Shown: positions 37,776 through 46,432, counted from the stretch's first letter. The stretch: DNA of 64,000 bases from Paenibacillus sp. JCM 10914 (GCF_001315105.1 NZ_BAZR01000016.1:47359-111358), one strand, 5' to 3'. The notes: generated by a model from the letters alone, not told the origin. Translations and numbers: made by a program.

Positions 37776-38615
37776 ATGGGTAATCAACGCACGCTGGTTA
37801 GCAGCTTCAAACTTCAGGGCATCACGCTTCATAGCGGAACCTTAACAAATATGACGGTACATGCTGCTCGACCGAACAAAGGAATCGTCTTCAGGCGAGT
37901 GGATACAGAACCTGCGCAATTCATCAAGGCCACCGTGGATAACGTTTCGAACACGGAACGCTGTACGCAGCTTATGAATGAATATGGCTACACGGTTTCT
38001 ATGGTTGAACATATATTGTCTGCTCTCAGGGGCATGGGCGTCGACAACGCTATCATTGACTTGGACGGTGCTGAAATACCTGTACTTGACGGCAGTGCCG
38101 CCTTGATAGCTGCGAGGATTGCCGAAGTTGGACTTCTTGAACAGCAAGCCCCTCTTCGATATTATCACTTAACCAAGGTGATTCGCGTTCAAGTTGGCCG
38201 ATCCTTTCTTACGGCCTCCCCCTATGAAGAAGTATCCTACATGATTGGCTTTAGGAATGACCATCATCTACCGTTTCTTGCAGACCAGACGGCTGTATTC
38301 CACGTTGCCCAGGACCATTATGCAAGCGAAGTTGCGGCTGCACGCACATTCGGTTATGAAACAGAGCTTGACGGCTTGAGAGCCAAAGGTCTGATTAAGG
38401 GTGCTTCTACGGACAACGCCGTACTCATTGGCAAGAGCGGAATCTTATCAGATCTTCGTTACGAAAATGAATTTGCGCGTCACAAGCTGTTGGATGTGAT
38501 CGGAGACCTAGCTTTAGTTCCACCTTTTCTAGCAAAAATCGAAGGTGAGCGAACGTCGCACTATCTAAACATGTTGTTGGCGCGGGAAATAGCGGCTCAT
38601 ATACAAAAAGAATGA
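37776..38615 (+). CDS. lpxC: UDP-3-O-acyl-N-acetylglucosamine deacetylase (LpxC)
   Basis: Zinc amidase that removes acetate from UDP-3-O-acyl-GlcNAc, the committed step of lipid A synthesis in Gram-negative bacteria. 279 aa, slightly shorter than the usual ~305. Catalytic features are all in place: Glu78-His79 in VEHILSAL, His236 and Asp240 in ARHKLLDVIGDL (zinc ligands), and His262 in the SHYLN segment. Also visible are ARTFGYETELDGLRAKGLIKG in parts and STDNAVLIG. There is no FabZ fusion. Start ATG follows GAGGGGAG. It is the first gene of lpxC-lpxD-lpxA. The functional call is strong; its presence in a monoderm is unexpected. Confidence 0.95.
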   Translation: MGNQRTLVSSFKLQGITLHSGTLTNMTVHAARPNKGIVFRRVDTEPAQFIKATVDNVSNTERCTQLMNEYGYTVSMVEHILSALRGMGVDNAIIDLDGAEIPVLDGSAALIAARIAEVGLLEQQAPLRYYHLTKVIRVQVGRSFLTASPYEEVSYMIGFRNDHHLPFLADQTAVFHVAQDHYASEVAAARTFGYETELDGLRAKGLIKGASTDNAVLIGKSGILSDLRYENEFARHKLLDVIGDLALVPPFLAKIEGERTSHYLNMLLAREIAAHIQKE

Positions 38616-38635
38616 CAAAAGGGAGTAATAAACGC

Positions 38636-39649
38636 ATGGCATACGCATTGATTCAAATCGCGGAAGAATTAAACGGAGTCGTCGTCGGCGATGATAACAT
38701 GCTGATACATCGCATCGCCTCTTTAGCGAACGCCAAGGAAGGTGAAATTGCCTATGTTACAGAGAAGAATATCAATGCATTAACTACATGCAACGCCTCC
38801 GCTGTCATTGTTCCTGATATTAACCGAGACTTCCCCATCCCCGTTATTAAAGTCCAGAATCCAAGATTAGCTTTCATCTACTTGCTCAAAATGTTTGGAT
38901 ACGAGCGAACTAGCAATGGCACCATCTCCTCCTCCACAATCGATCCTTCGCTAGAAGCAGGCTTCGGCACACAAATCGATGAAGGAGTTATCGTGAAAGA
39001 GAATGTATCGATTGGCGCGGGCACAGTCATCGCATCCCATTCATTCATCGGCGAGCATGTCACGATCGGGCACCATTGCTGGATCCACCCGAATGTAACG
39101 ATATTAAGGGACACCAAGATCGGCGATAACGTCATCATCCATTCCGGTGCCGTTATCGGCGCCGATGGATTCGGTTACGAATGGGATGGAGTACAGCACG
39201 TGAAGATTCCTCATATCGGAAATGTCATCATCGGAGATGGGGTCGAGATCGGCGCCAATACGACCATTGATCGTGGCACCATCGATTCCACCGTCGTTGG
39301 CCATGGCACAAAGATCGATAATCTCGTTCAGATCGGACATAACGTTCAAATCGGAGAGCATTGCATCATCGCAGCTACAAGTGCCATTGCGGGCTCGTCG
39401 ATCATTGGAAACCGCGTGGTGATGGCAGGTGGATGCGGCATTATTAACCATGTATCCGTTGGCGACCAAGCCTTGCTCATGGCAAGAACAGGCATATCCA
39501 AGGATGTGCCCGCGCGTTCCATTATTTCTGGCTATTGGGGTCGCCCGCATAAGGAACAACTGAAGGAGTACGCAGCGGTTGCTAGACTCCCCAAAACACT
39601 GAAGGAAATCAATCGCAAATTAGATATCCTTAATAAAGAGCCGTCTTAA
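38636..39649 (+). CDS. lpxD: UDP-3-O-acylglucosamine N-acyltransferase (LpxD)
   Basis: Adds a second acyl chain to UDP-3-O-acyl-GlcN. About 337 aa, the normal length. An N-terminal uridine-binding domain (1-100; ASLANAKEGEIAYVTE) is followed by a left-handed beta-helix of hexapeptide repeats with the LpxD signature SGAVIGADGFGYE and IGANTTIDRGTI. The catalytic His is His235 in NLVQIGHNVQIG, aligned with His239 of E. coli. The C-terminal helix is present (SGYWGRPHKEQLKE). The start at 38636 has GGGAG upstream; the ATG at 38612 overlaps the lpxC stop (ATGA) but lacks a ribosome site, so coupling through it is possible. Confidence 0.94.
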   Translation: MAYALIQIAEELNGVVVGDDNMLIHRIASLANAKEGEIAYVTEKNINALTTCNASAVIVPDINRDFPIPVIKVQNPRLAFIYLLKMFGYERTSNGTISSSTIDPSLEAGFGTQIDEGVIVKENVSIGAGTVIASHSFIGEHVTIGHHCWIHPNVTILRDTKIGDNVIIHSGAVIGADGFGYEWDGVQHVKIPHIGNVIIGDGVEIGANTTIDRGTIDSTVVGHGTKIDNLVQIGHNVQIGEHCIIAATSAIAGSSIIGNRVVMAGGCGIINHVSVGDQALLMARTGISKDVPARSIISGYWGRPHKEQLKEYAAVARLPKTLKEINRKLDILNKEPS

Positions 39650-39680
39650 CATACTTATGACGAACAAAGGAGGAAATAGC

Positions 39681-40472
39681 GTGGTTCAATCCACCTCACA
39701 GATTCATCCCTTAGCGATTATTCACCCTGAAGCGATCATCGGTGAAGCCGTTGAGATTGGTCCGTTTAGTATCATTGAAGAACATGTGGTCATCGGAGAC
39801 CGATGCAAAATCGAAAGCCATGTTCGAATCGGCTCCCATACAACGCTAGGCCAACACAATCATATTTTTCAAGGGGCTATCATCGGCTCAGTTCCTCAAG
39901 ACCTAAGCTACGAGGGGCAGGAAACCTGTCTGTTCATTGGGGATCATAACACGGTCAGGGAATATGCGACGATCGCCAAAGGAACTGTAAAGGGCGGCGG
40001 CATAACGAAGGTCGGCAATAACAACCTCATTATGAACTATGTCCACATCGCACACGACACTGTATTAGGTAACCATAATATCCTCACCAATGACGTACAG
40101 CTTGCAGGTCATGTAGAGATTGAGGATCATGTGACAATCGGTGGTTTATCTTTCGTTCATCAATTTTGCAAAATCGGCAGTTATGCTATGATCGGTGCGA
40201 GAAGCGGCGTTTACCAGGACATCGTTCCTTACTCTCTCATCAGCGGTTCCCGTGCCAGCATTTACGGCATAAATGTCGTGGGCTTGAGACGAAACGGAAT
40301 GACGAATGATGATATCAAGACGATCAAGCTCATCAATGCCCTCCTGTTCCGCAAAAAATTATCGCTGGCACAAGCTACAGAAGCAATACAAGAGCTGCCT
40401 CCATCGGCTTTTAAGGACCACACCTTAGCTTTCTTACAAAAATCCGAGCGAGGGATCGCAAGAATGAAGTAA
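39681..40472 (+). CDS. lpxA: UDP-N-acetylglucosamine O-acyltransferase (LpxA)
   Basis: First acylation step: transfers a 3-hydroxyacyl chain from acyl-ACP to UDP-GlcNAc. 263 aa, matching the 262 of E. coli. A beta-helix of hexapeptide repeats begins IHPLAIIHPEAIIGE and EIGPFSIIEEH. The signatures are IIGSVPQDLSYEGQET, NTVREYATIAKGT and the catalytic His125 in NYVHIAHDTVLGN, with His122 beside it. The C-terminal helical region GINVVGLRRNGMT is typical of LpxA. GTG start at 39681 follows AAAGGAGG by seven bases. It lies 31 bp after lpxD and ends the cassette before a strong terminator. Confidence 0.95.
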   Translation: MVQSTSQIHPLAIIHPEAIIGEAVEIGPFSIIEEHVVIGDRCKIESHVRIGSHTTLGQHNHIFQGAIIGSVPQDLSYEGQETCLFIGDHNTVREYATIAKGTVKGGGITKVGNNNLIMNYVHIAHDTVLGNHNILTNDVQLAGHVEIEDHVTIGGLSFVHQFCKIGSYAMIGARSGVYQDIVPYSLISGSRASIYGINVVGLRRNGMTNDDIKTIKLINALLFRKKLSLAQATEAIQELPPSAFKDHTLAFLQKSERGIARMK

Positions 40473-40491
40473 ATCGATCGCAACACACAAA

Positions 40492-40522
40492 AAACCACGA
40501 TATCTCCAAGACATCGTGGTTT
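40492..40522. terminator. Bidirectional terminator after lpxA
   Basis: Perfect 10-bp stem AAACCACGAT (40492-40501) / ATCGTGGTTT (40513-40522), A-run on one side and T-run on the other, between convergent lpxA and the thioredoxin-like gene. Confidence 0.8.
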
Positions 40523-40559
40523 GAAATTTAACGTGCTGAGCGTTAGTTGTTCAACAGTT

Positions 40560-40880
40560 CTATTGAATATACCGACCAAGCGCTGTTTGATATACACTCT
40601 TGGGTCTGAGACCGACCAGTTTCTCCACCGGCTCCCCGTTATGGAATATGATTACCGTCGGCAGCGACATAATGCCGAATTCGGCTGCAAGTTGCGGAGA
40701 TTCGTCACAATCGACTTGCGCTAATCGCGCACGTTCCCCTTCCTCCGTGCTCATCGCTTCCAGGTGTGGAAGCAGCACCTTGCATGGCGGGCACCACTTC
40801 GCGCCGAATTCCACCAACGTTACCTGCTTCTCCCTGATCCCACTCTGAAAACTGTCCGCATCTAGCATCAGTAAACTCAC
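40560..40880 (-). CDS. Thioredoxin-family protein
   Basis: 106 aa, single thioredoxin domain with active site WCPPC (in FGAKWCPPCKVLLP) and the cis-Pro loop MSLPTVIIFHNG. The usual thioredoxin active site is WCGPC; the Pro-Pro variant changes redox potential. No signal peptide, so cytosolic. The start is a GTG at 40880 after GGAGGGG; the ATG at 40919 would overlap the MerR gene. It is cotranscribed with that MerR regulator. Confidence 0.9.
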   Translation of the reverse strand: MSLLMLDADSFQSGIREKQVTLVEFGAKWCPPCKVLLPHLEAMSTEEGERARLAQVDCDESPQLAAEFGIMSLPTVIIFHNGEPVEKLVGLRPKSVYQTALGRYIQ

Positions 40881-40896
40881 TTTGCACCCCTCCGCT

Positions 40897-41259
40897 TCAC
40901 TGGATATCGTTCCGTTCATCCAGAATCGACTGTATGCGCTCCTCCAGATTGAGTTTAATGTTGTTCAGCAAATGGATTTGGGCCTCGATCTCGGTCAGCT
41001 TCTGACGATATACCGGCAGCACCTCTGCACAGAATGCCTCCTTATTCTTCAAGACGCAATGCAGGAATCCGGCAATCTGCTCCGTGGACAATCCAAGATT
41101 AAGATACAATTGTATCGTCTGCACCTGTTCTACCGCCAATGGGGAATACTCCCGATACCCGTTATCGCTGCGAATCGGCGACAGCAGGCCTTGCTTATCA
41201 TAATACCGAAGCGAGCGAATGCTAACCCCGGTCCGATCGGCGAGTTCGCCAATCCTCAT
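40897..41259 (-). CDS. MerR-family transcriptional regulator upstream of the thioredoxin gene
   Basis: 120 aa, similar in length and sequence to the MerR regulator at 37.1 kb. HTH region GVSIRSLRYYDKQGLLSPIR. Two Cys are in HCVLKNKEAFCAEV, near the same place as in its paralogue, suggesting a shared redox or thiol sensing mode (inferred). RBS GGAGATG upstream. Autoregulatory promoter at 41295-41326. Confidence 0.9.
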   Translation of the reverse strand: MRIGELADRTGVSIRSLRYYDKQGLLSPIRSDNGYREYSPLAVEQVQTIQLYLNLGLSTEQIAGFLHCVLKNKEAFCAEVLPVYRQKLTEIEAQIHLLNNIKLNLEERIQSILDERNDIQ

Positions 41260-41294
41260 GCTGCAACATCTCCTCTCCAGAACGATTCCATTTC

Positions 41295-41326
41295 ATTATA
41301 AACCCTGACATTAGTGTGAGGGTCAA
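41295..41326 (-). promoter_or_regulatory. MerR-type promoter with 20-bp spacer and dyad operator
   Basis: Minus strand: -35 TTGACC (41321-41326), 20-bp spacer, -10 TATAAT (41295-41300). A 22-bp near-perfect dyad covers 41302-41323. Confidence 0.75.
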
Positions 41327-41340
41327 GCACGAATTCCATA

Positions 41341-42198
41341 CTATCGTTTGCGAGAATGTTGCTTCCCTCTCTTCGGCTGCTTCGGCCAACGATGGGCTGG
41401 CACATGCTGGATCATAGCCAGAAAAAGCTGGCCCCACTGTTCGACCTTCAACTGCCGGATCGGCATGTCTCGCTGAACGCCAAGCGTTCTCACTACCTTG
41501 GTCATCTGGGGCGAACTAAATATATCTCCAAATGCAGCGAATAACGGCTGCTGCGGGTAACGCAGTGCATGTGCAGCCATGGCGAAGAATTTGGTATATT
41601 GCTGTGGAGGCACCAGCGGACGATTCTTCCGACTGATGACAAGAACGGCCGATTCCACTTTAGGAGGCGGAGCGAAATAATGGGGTGGCACGGTTCGTAT
41701 CAATCGAATATCAAACCACATTCTCCAGCATAAAATCCGGGGGTTCAGCAGGGAGTTCGATGATGTAAATCCCCTCGCTGCCCCTTTCTGTACAAGTAGC
41801 ACGGCTCGCTGCAGAGGCACCGTCGGATGATCAAGCAGCTTGCCGATGATAGGCGTCGTTATGGAATACGGGATGTTCGAGACAACGGAGAAAGGCGGCT
41901 TCGGCAGGGGCATAATTAGAAAATCAGATGCCTTGACGCGTACATTGCGATGCCCTTGTAGCTTGGATAACAGTTTGTTCGCGAGGGCGGGATCATTCTC
42001 GATCGCCAGTACGTGGGCAGCTTTCTCGGCGAGCGGAAGGGTAATTGCCCCGGTTCCGGCTCCAATATCGAGTACGGTCGCAGCTGGATCGATCTGAGCT
42101 AAGTCGATCATATCTTGAATCAAACGTCGATTAATTAACATATTTTGCGCGGGAAAATTCGGGGTTTGGCCCGATCTGTCGTTAGGTTTGGACACCAC
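41341..42198 (-). CDS. 23S rRNA adenine-N6-methyltransferase, Erm family
   Basis: 285 aa. Methylates A2058-type adenine of 23S rRNA, giving macrolide-lincosamide-streptogramin resistance in known members. Features: QNMLINRRLIQDMI (rRNA dimethylase start), VLDIGAGTGAITLPLA (SAM motif I), AIENDPALA, ASDFLIMPL, and motif IV SNIPYSITTPII. The C-terminal tail is basic (KQPKRGKQHSRKR). KsgA is usually closer to 290 aa with a KSSF-type region; NIPY fits Erm better, where KsgA has NLPY. Start GTG at 42198. A short leader reading frame lies upstream. Resistance activity is not proven by sequence. Confidence 0.85.
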   Translation of the reverse strand: MVSKPNDRSGQTPNFPAQNMLINRRLIQDMIDLAQIDPAATVLDIGAGTGAITLPLAEKAAHVLAIENDPALANKLLSKLQGHRNVRVKASDFLIMPLPKPPFSVVSNIPYSITTPIIGKLLDHPTVPLQRAVLLVQKGAARGFTSSNSLLNPRILCWRMWFDIRLIRTVPPHYFAPPPKVESAVLVISRKNRPLVPPQQYTKFFAMAAHALRYPQQPLFAAFGDIFSSPQMTKVVRTLGVQRDMPIRQLKVEQWGQLFLAMIQHVPAHRWPKQPKRGKQHSRKR

Positions 42199-42207
42199 AA
42201 ATACACC

Positions 42208-42261
42208 TCATTCATTCGTATAGTTAATGAAAAAGGCACAGTTCAAATAAAACCCGCGCAT
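42208..42261 (-). promoter_or_regulatory. Candidate 17-codon leader peptide of the erm-like gene
   Basis: Minus-strand frame MRGFYLNCAFFINYTNE ends 9 bp before the erm start. The complementary segments GGCACAG/CTGTGCC lie at 42302-42308 and 42235-42241, so a long-range stem could form in the leader RNA. Inducible erm genes use such leaders for attenuation. The ribosome site is weak, so this is a hypothesis. Confidence 0.4.
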
Positions 42262-42518
42262 ACTCAAACAGAGATAGAAATGCAGGATTTTAGATGATAT
42301 TCTGTGCCGTCATTAGCGAATACGTATAAATGAAATGTTACACATGTTGGGGCGACCCTCCTGACATCATAGATGAAAACAACCACAGTATAACACAGAG
42401 CGTGCCGCAAGCCTTCGGCTACTTTGATTTAAACGATTCTTTACCGGCGCAGACGTTATCGCATATGGTAAGTTAAGCTTGCATATACAGAGTAGGCGAA
42501 TAAAGGAGTGATCTATAT

Positions 42519-42947
42519 ATGACATTGTACATAACTGATGAATCCTCCAGCACAGATATACAGCATCAGCATTACGTAAGAGATAACATGGTCGCCTTTA
42601 ATCTCAAACACTTTCCCGATACATTAAAAGGAAGGTATCAACAACTGAATCTGCTGCTGAAAGATGCGGGCGGTAATGTCCTGGGCGGAATTACGGGTGA
42701 GATATGCTGGAACTGGCTGGAGGTCCATTACTTGTTCGTGGAGGAGCGGCTGCGCAAATCAGGATATGGCACCCAACTGCTCATGGAGATCGAAAAAATC
42801 GCAAAAGAAAAGCAATGTGATTTCATCAAGCTGGATACACTGAGCTTTCAGGCGCTCTATTTTTACCAGAAGCAAGGGTATGAAGTATTTGGCATGATTG
42901 AGAATGCTGGCGGGCATACGCACTATTATCTGAAAAAAAACATATAA
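42519..42947 (+). CDS. GNAT-family N-acetyltransferase
   Basis: 142 aa. Acetyl-CoA pocket with LFVEERLRKSGYGTQLLMEIEKIAKE and the C-terminal FQALYFYQKQGYEVFG. The start ATG follows AAAGGAGTG. Acceptor unknown. The gene ends before a strong stem-loop shared with the convergent deacetylase gene. Confidence 0.88.
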   Translation: MTLYITDESSSTDIQHQHYVRDNMVAFNLKHFPDTLKGRYQQLNLLLKDAGGNVLGGITGEICWNWLEVHYLFVEERLRKSGYGTQLLMEIEKIAKEKQCDFIKLDTLSFQALYFYQKQGYEVFGMIENAGGHTHYYLKKNI

Positions 42948-42988
42948 GTTAAAGCCCCTCCAGATATCAACCTGAAGGGGCTTTAACT
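42947..42988. terminator. Bidirectional terminator
   Basis: Perfect 13-bp stem AGTTAAAGCCCCT / AGGGGCTTTAACT between convergent genes. Confidence 0.85.
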
Positions 42989-43707
42989 TATACCCGAGGG
43001 AGTTTGAACGTGATGCCTTTACTCAGCAGCTTATCCATCAGCGCGGTAAACGCGTCGTAGGGAATCCAGTCGTGCATCATGACGATCTCATTCGAACCCA
43101 GGTCATTCAGCCCGCGCCCAGCCTCCGGCACGTTCTCGTCCATTCGTCTTAGCACGCTTGGCAAGTCGTGATAACCCTCGTACTCATTGCCGTCAGCCAG
43201 GCACCAGTCCATCGTGTCGTAGGTACAGCGTACGTCCACGGCGCGATCATGCCCGGCCTCGCGGAACCATTCGTAATGGATGCCTTCAAAGCTCGGCTGT
43301 CGATAGCCCTTATCCCGCAGCAACTGCTGGATATTCTGGAAGAAATCCGGATCTGTGTTACTGCTCCCGTCATCCAGATACGGGAAGCGAAATGTCTTCA
43401 CAATCCATTCTACACCAGCTTGACTGTATACCTCTTGCAGCCATTGATCTGTCCGTTCGATCTGTTCTCTCGCTTCCTGCCAACCGAGCTCTGAGAATTT
43501 CGGATGATTGTAGCTGTGATTCCCGAGCACATGCCCCTGCTGAACGGCATAAACAGCTTCATTCGTATACTGCTTCAGATTCTCGCCCAGACAGAACCAG
43601 ATGGCGTTGATCCCTCGTTCCTGCAAGTAATCCAGCTTGATTCGAGTATGCTCGGATGGCCCGTCGTCGAAAGTGAGGTAAGCCGTCTTTCTATGTTGGA
43701 TGTTCAT
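42988..43707 (-). CDS. Polysaccharide deacetylase (NodB-fold, CE4)
   Basis: About 239 aa. Metal-dependent removal of acetyl groups from sugar amides. CE4 motifs are in order: AYLTFDDGPSEH (motif 1), GNHSYNHPKF (motif 2, His ligands), RFPYLDD (motif 3), TMDWCL (motif 4) and IVMMHDW (motif 5). No signal peptide is seen from the start at 43707, so the site of action (peptidoglycan, chitin-type or intracellular) is unclear. The ATG at 43761 is an alternative, with no better leader. Confidence 0.85.
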   Translation of the reverse strand: MNIQHRKTAYLTFDDGPSEHTRIKLDYLQERGINAIWFCLGENLKQYTNEAVYAVQQGHVLGNHSYNHPKFSELGWQEAREQIERTDQWLQEVYSQAGVEWIVKTFRFPYLDDGSSNTDPDFFQNIQQLLRDKGYRQPSFEGIHYEWFREAGHDRAVDVRCTYDTMDWCLADGNEYEGYHDLPSVLRRMDENVPEAGRGLNDLGSNEIVMMHDWIPYDAFTALMDKLLSKGITFKLPRV

Positions 43708-43850
43708 GTGATTGCACCGCCAGTCCGCTGTAATATTCCGCTTACACCGTTTATGTTCCACCCTCAGCTCGAAAAAACCTGCTAGCCCCGTCTACTGCTC
43801 AAGATATATTTTCACACCTTCAGTAAAGCGAGGGTCATGGCTCTGGCCTG

Positions 43851-44707
43851 CTAGCAGGCCTGTGCAAGATCCGATTCTAAAAATGCGGCTGCTGGCTGAC
43901 GTGGCTGATCGATGAATATTCTACCCGCTCCCTTCTGGCGTATCGACGCGTACAGCTCTCGTGCTTTACCCTCCTTGTTGATTAAATCGTCCAGCTTACG
44001 GTATTCACTTGGCTCAACTAAATACATATTATATTTCTCCCAATGGCCGTGGACATAGATGTCCCCGTTCTGAGCGGCTGCTTGAGCTTTTCGTTCTCTG
44101 TAGGGGCTTGTTTCGATGGGGTAGGGCCTGTTAGTTATAGGACGCAGCAATGAATTGTATTGCGGAGGCGATATGCACAACTTGCTGAATTGATTGGTCC
44201 ATACAGCATGATGTCTGGGATCAACAATGTGAGGCGTGAACCCGCAATTGAGGTAGGTTTTGATAGCAGGTAGATTGTTTTCCTCCACATTCAAAGATGC
44301 TATCGTAAAACCAATATCCTTGAGATGCTGCAAGATATAATCGACCATCAACACCCCATACCTATGCGCCTGTATGCCGGATCAACGCCGACAAAAATAA
44401 CGGAACCATGTTCATTATCGTCCCACATGTGGTCGTTATGCCAGGCCGTAGCTGTCGCGATCGGCTCTTGACGATCATTCAACAGGACAAATACTCGGTC
44501 ATCCTCATAGTTATAATTATCCGCCAGAATCCATCGGAACGTTCCCGGCTTATACTCTTCTTCAAAAGCTTTTGTCATGACCGACTCCCATACGTATCCA
44601 TTCCCTTCATGGATGCTTAGGATGGAATAGCCCTCCGGAAGCTGAACCGCACGTATCGGCTGTGCCAAATCTCTCTCCATATACAGATCAAATAATTGTC
44701 TATCCAT
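43851..44707 (-). CDS. GNAT-family acetyltransferase, broken by one frameshift near 44355
   Basis: About 285 aa after repair. The N-terminal frame ends after the acetyl-CoA loop start FVGVDPAYRRIGMG; the next frame carries VDYILQHLKDIGFTIASLNVEENN and LPAIKTYLNCGF. One G restored to the G4 run at 44354-44357 makes RRIGMGVLMVDYILQHL, the standard motif A. The C-terminal part after residue 170 is a basic, Tyr-rich extension of unknown role. Acceptor unknown. Confidence 0.78.
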
Positions 44708-44816
44708 CGCCGCATACCTCGATTCAACTAAGTTCTACTAATTGTACAATCGAAAATTTACACAATTCTATGGAAAACATAAGTTAAATCATTTTCGATT
44801 GTTTCCTGAATCAGCC

Positions 44817-45464
44817 TCACAACAAGGAATGAAGTTTGACGAACGCTTGAAAGCGATTCGTAACACACAGCTTCGAATAGATTACGCTTAAATAATTGCG
44901 AACCGTACCCTCGGAAATAAACAAGGCAGCGGCGATTTCACGATTGTTGCTGCCTTGCGCGATCAACTCGGCGACCTGCTTCTCTCGCTCGGACAGTTCG
45001 ACACCGGGCATGTCCACTTTCGTTACTGCATGCTGTTCCATAGGCAAATGAGTGAGCCGCTGAGCCAATTTGGCGGCTACGATGGTCGGCATAATATACT
45101 GACCCGATACGATGTCGCGAACAGACGGTATTATTTTTTTCGCCAACATGCTCTTTAGCAAGTAACCGCTGGCTCCGTTAACCAATCCTTCCACGATGAA
45201 GGGGTCTTCCCCATCCGTCGTCAATAGCAGCACTTTGGTACGAGGAGACGTCTGCTTAAGCTGCTTCAGCACGGTAATACCATGCATGACCGGCAGGTGA
45301 ATATTCATGATAAGCAAATCCGGTTGAAGTCTCGCTGTCAACTCATACGCCATAACCCCGTCAGTAACCAAGCCCTGTACCTGCATATCGTATTCCATAT
45401 TGAGCATTGTGTTCAGGCATTCTCTTACCGGCCGCTGCTCCTCGGCGATGAGGATTCGAATCAT
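44817..45464 (-). CDS. LuxR/NarL-type response regulator with Asn at the phosphorylation site
   Basis: 215 aa. Receiver domain followed by a LuxR HTH (LSEREKQVAELIAQG, ISEGTVRNYLSVIYSKL). The start ATG at 45464 has GGAGGAAG upstream. The phosphoacceptor is Asn54 in LLIMNIHLPVMHG, where NarL-family proteins have Asp (codon AAT instead of GAT). The acidic pair is EE (IAEEQRP) and the Lys of GYLLK is kept. Therefore it probably cannot be phosphorylated in the usual way; it may act constitutively or bind a ligand. No partner kinase is adjacent. Confidence 0.88.
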   Translation of the reverse strand: MIRILIAEEQRPVRECLNTMLNMEYDMQVQGLVTDGVMAYELTARLQPDLLIMNIHLPVMHGITVLKQLKQTSPRTKVLLLTTDGEDPFIVEGLVNGASGYLLKSMLAKKIIPSVRDIVSGQYIMPTIVAAKLAQRLTHLPMEQHAVTKVDMPGVELSEREKQVAELIAQGSNNREIAAALFISEGTVRNYLSVIYSKLCVTNRFQAFVKLHSLL

Positions 45465-45621
45465 GATATATCTTCCTCCTTCTTCTGGCTTCGTCTCCGA
45501 GAACAGAGCACGTTTGAACCCCATTATAATGACCTGTCCGAGTCTTCGTATCCAACGAAAGTTGTAGAGTGCCGCTCATTAACAAAAAAGGGAAGGACCA
45601 TAAGTCCCCCCCATCATATAT

Positions 45622-46432
45622 TCATATGAAATGTCGATTCTCATATACCGTAACCTCACCAACGGGCTGAAATCCCGCTTTGGCATATATGTTGATTCCA
45701 TCTGGCGAAGCCTGGAGCACACACAGTCCCCTGTGCTGCTGTTGGGCTTCCCGGATCAAGAAATTAAACATCGCGGAGCCGAAGCCCCTTCCTCGGTGTT
45801 CTTCCCTTGTCGCTATATCGTAAATGCCGATACTCTCCTTCGTGAGGACCATAGCTCCCGTCGACACAACTTCATCTTGAAACACACCAATATACCACCT
45901 CATAACGGATGGCTGAAGGATCGAGGCAGAGACTTGTTTATAGTAGGAACGAACATGGACCGCTTCTTCCGACTCACCGAATAAAGATGCTAATACATCA
46001 CCGAAAAGTTCAAGCTCCGACGGTGACGAAACCTCTTGTATCGTGAACTCTGCAGGTTTATTCGCAGACGGCTGCAACGCGGCAAGCTCCCCATACATCG
46101 CGATGTTGGTTTCCGCTTTTTCCAGACCGATATCTAGCAGCATCTTCGCGGAGTCTCCTTGATCATCCGCCCATAGCCATAAAGCCATCGGGTGGTGCTT
46201 CTGTGTGAAATACGCAACAGCTTCCTGGATGGTCGCTGCATCGGAGGGCTGTGCCTGGTCATGATGCAGCACAACGATATTAAACGTATCGGAAGGCAGT
46301 CCCGAATCGACTGACATAAACGGGTGTTTCTTGTATGTGGCCGCTGTCCATATGCATAGCTTGAAAGATATTTTTGTATATGAAATTATCCCTGACTACT
46401 CTAGCCAAGTGCGGATCGTTCGTTCTCTTCAT
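45622..46432 (-). CDS. GNAT-family acetyltransferase, probably frameshifted near 46320
   Basis: Residues of the acetyl-CoA loop read IATREEHRGRGFGSAMFNFLI and the end is INIYAKAGFQPVGEV. An intact frame starts at 46317, but a second frame immediately upstream, with a good ribosome site (GGGGGAG) and ATG at 46432, supplies a plausible N-terminus (RTNDPHLARVVRDNFIYKN) that runs out of frame at about 46320. The exact change is unclear; a one-base gain or two-base loss would fit. Total about 270 aa if joined. Confidence 0.7.
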
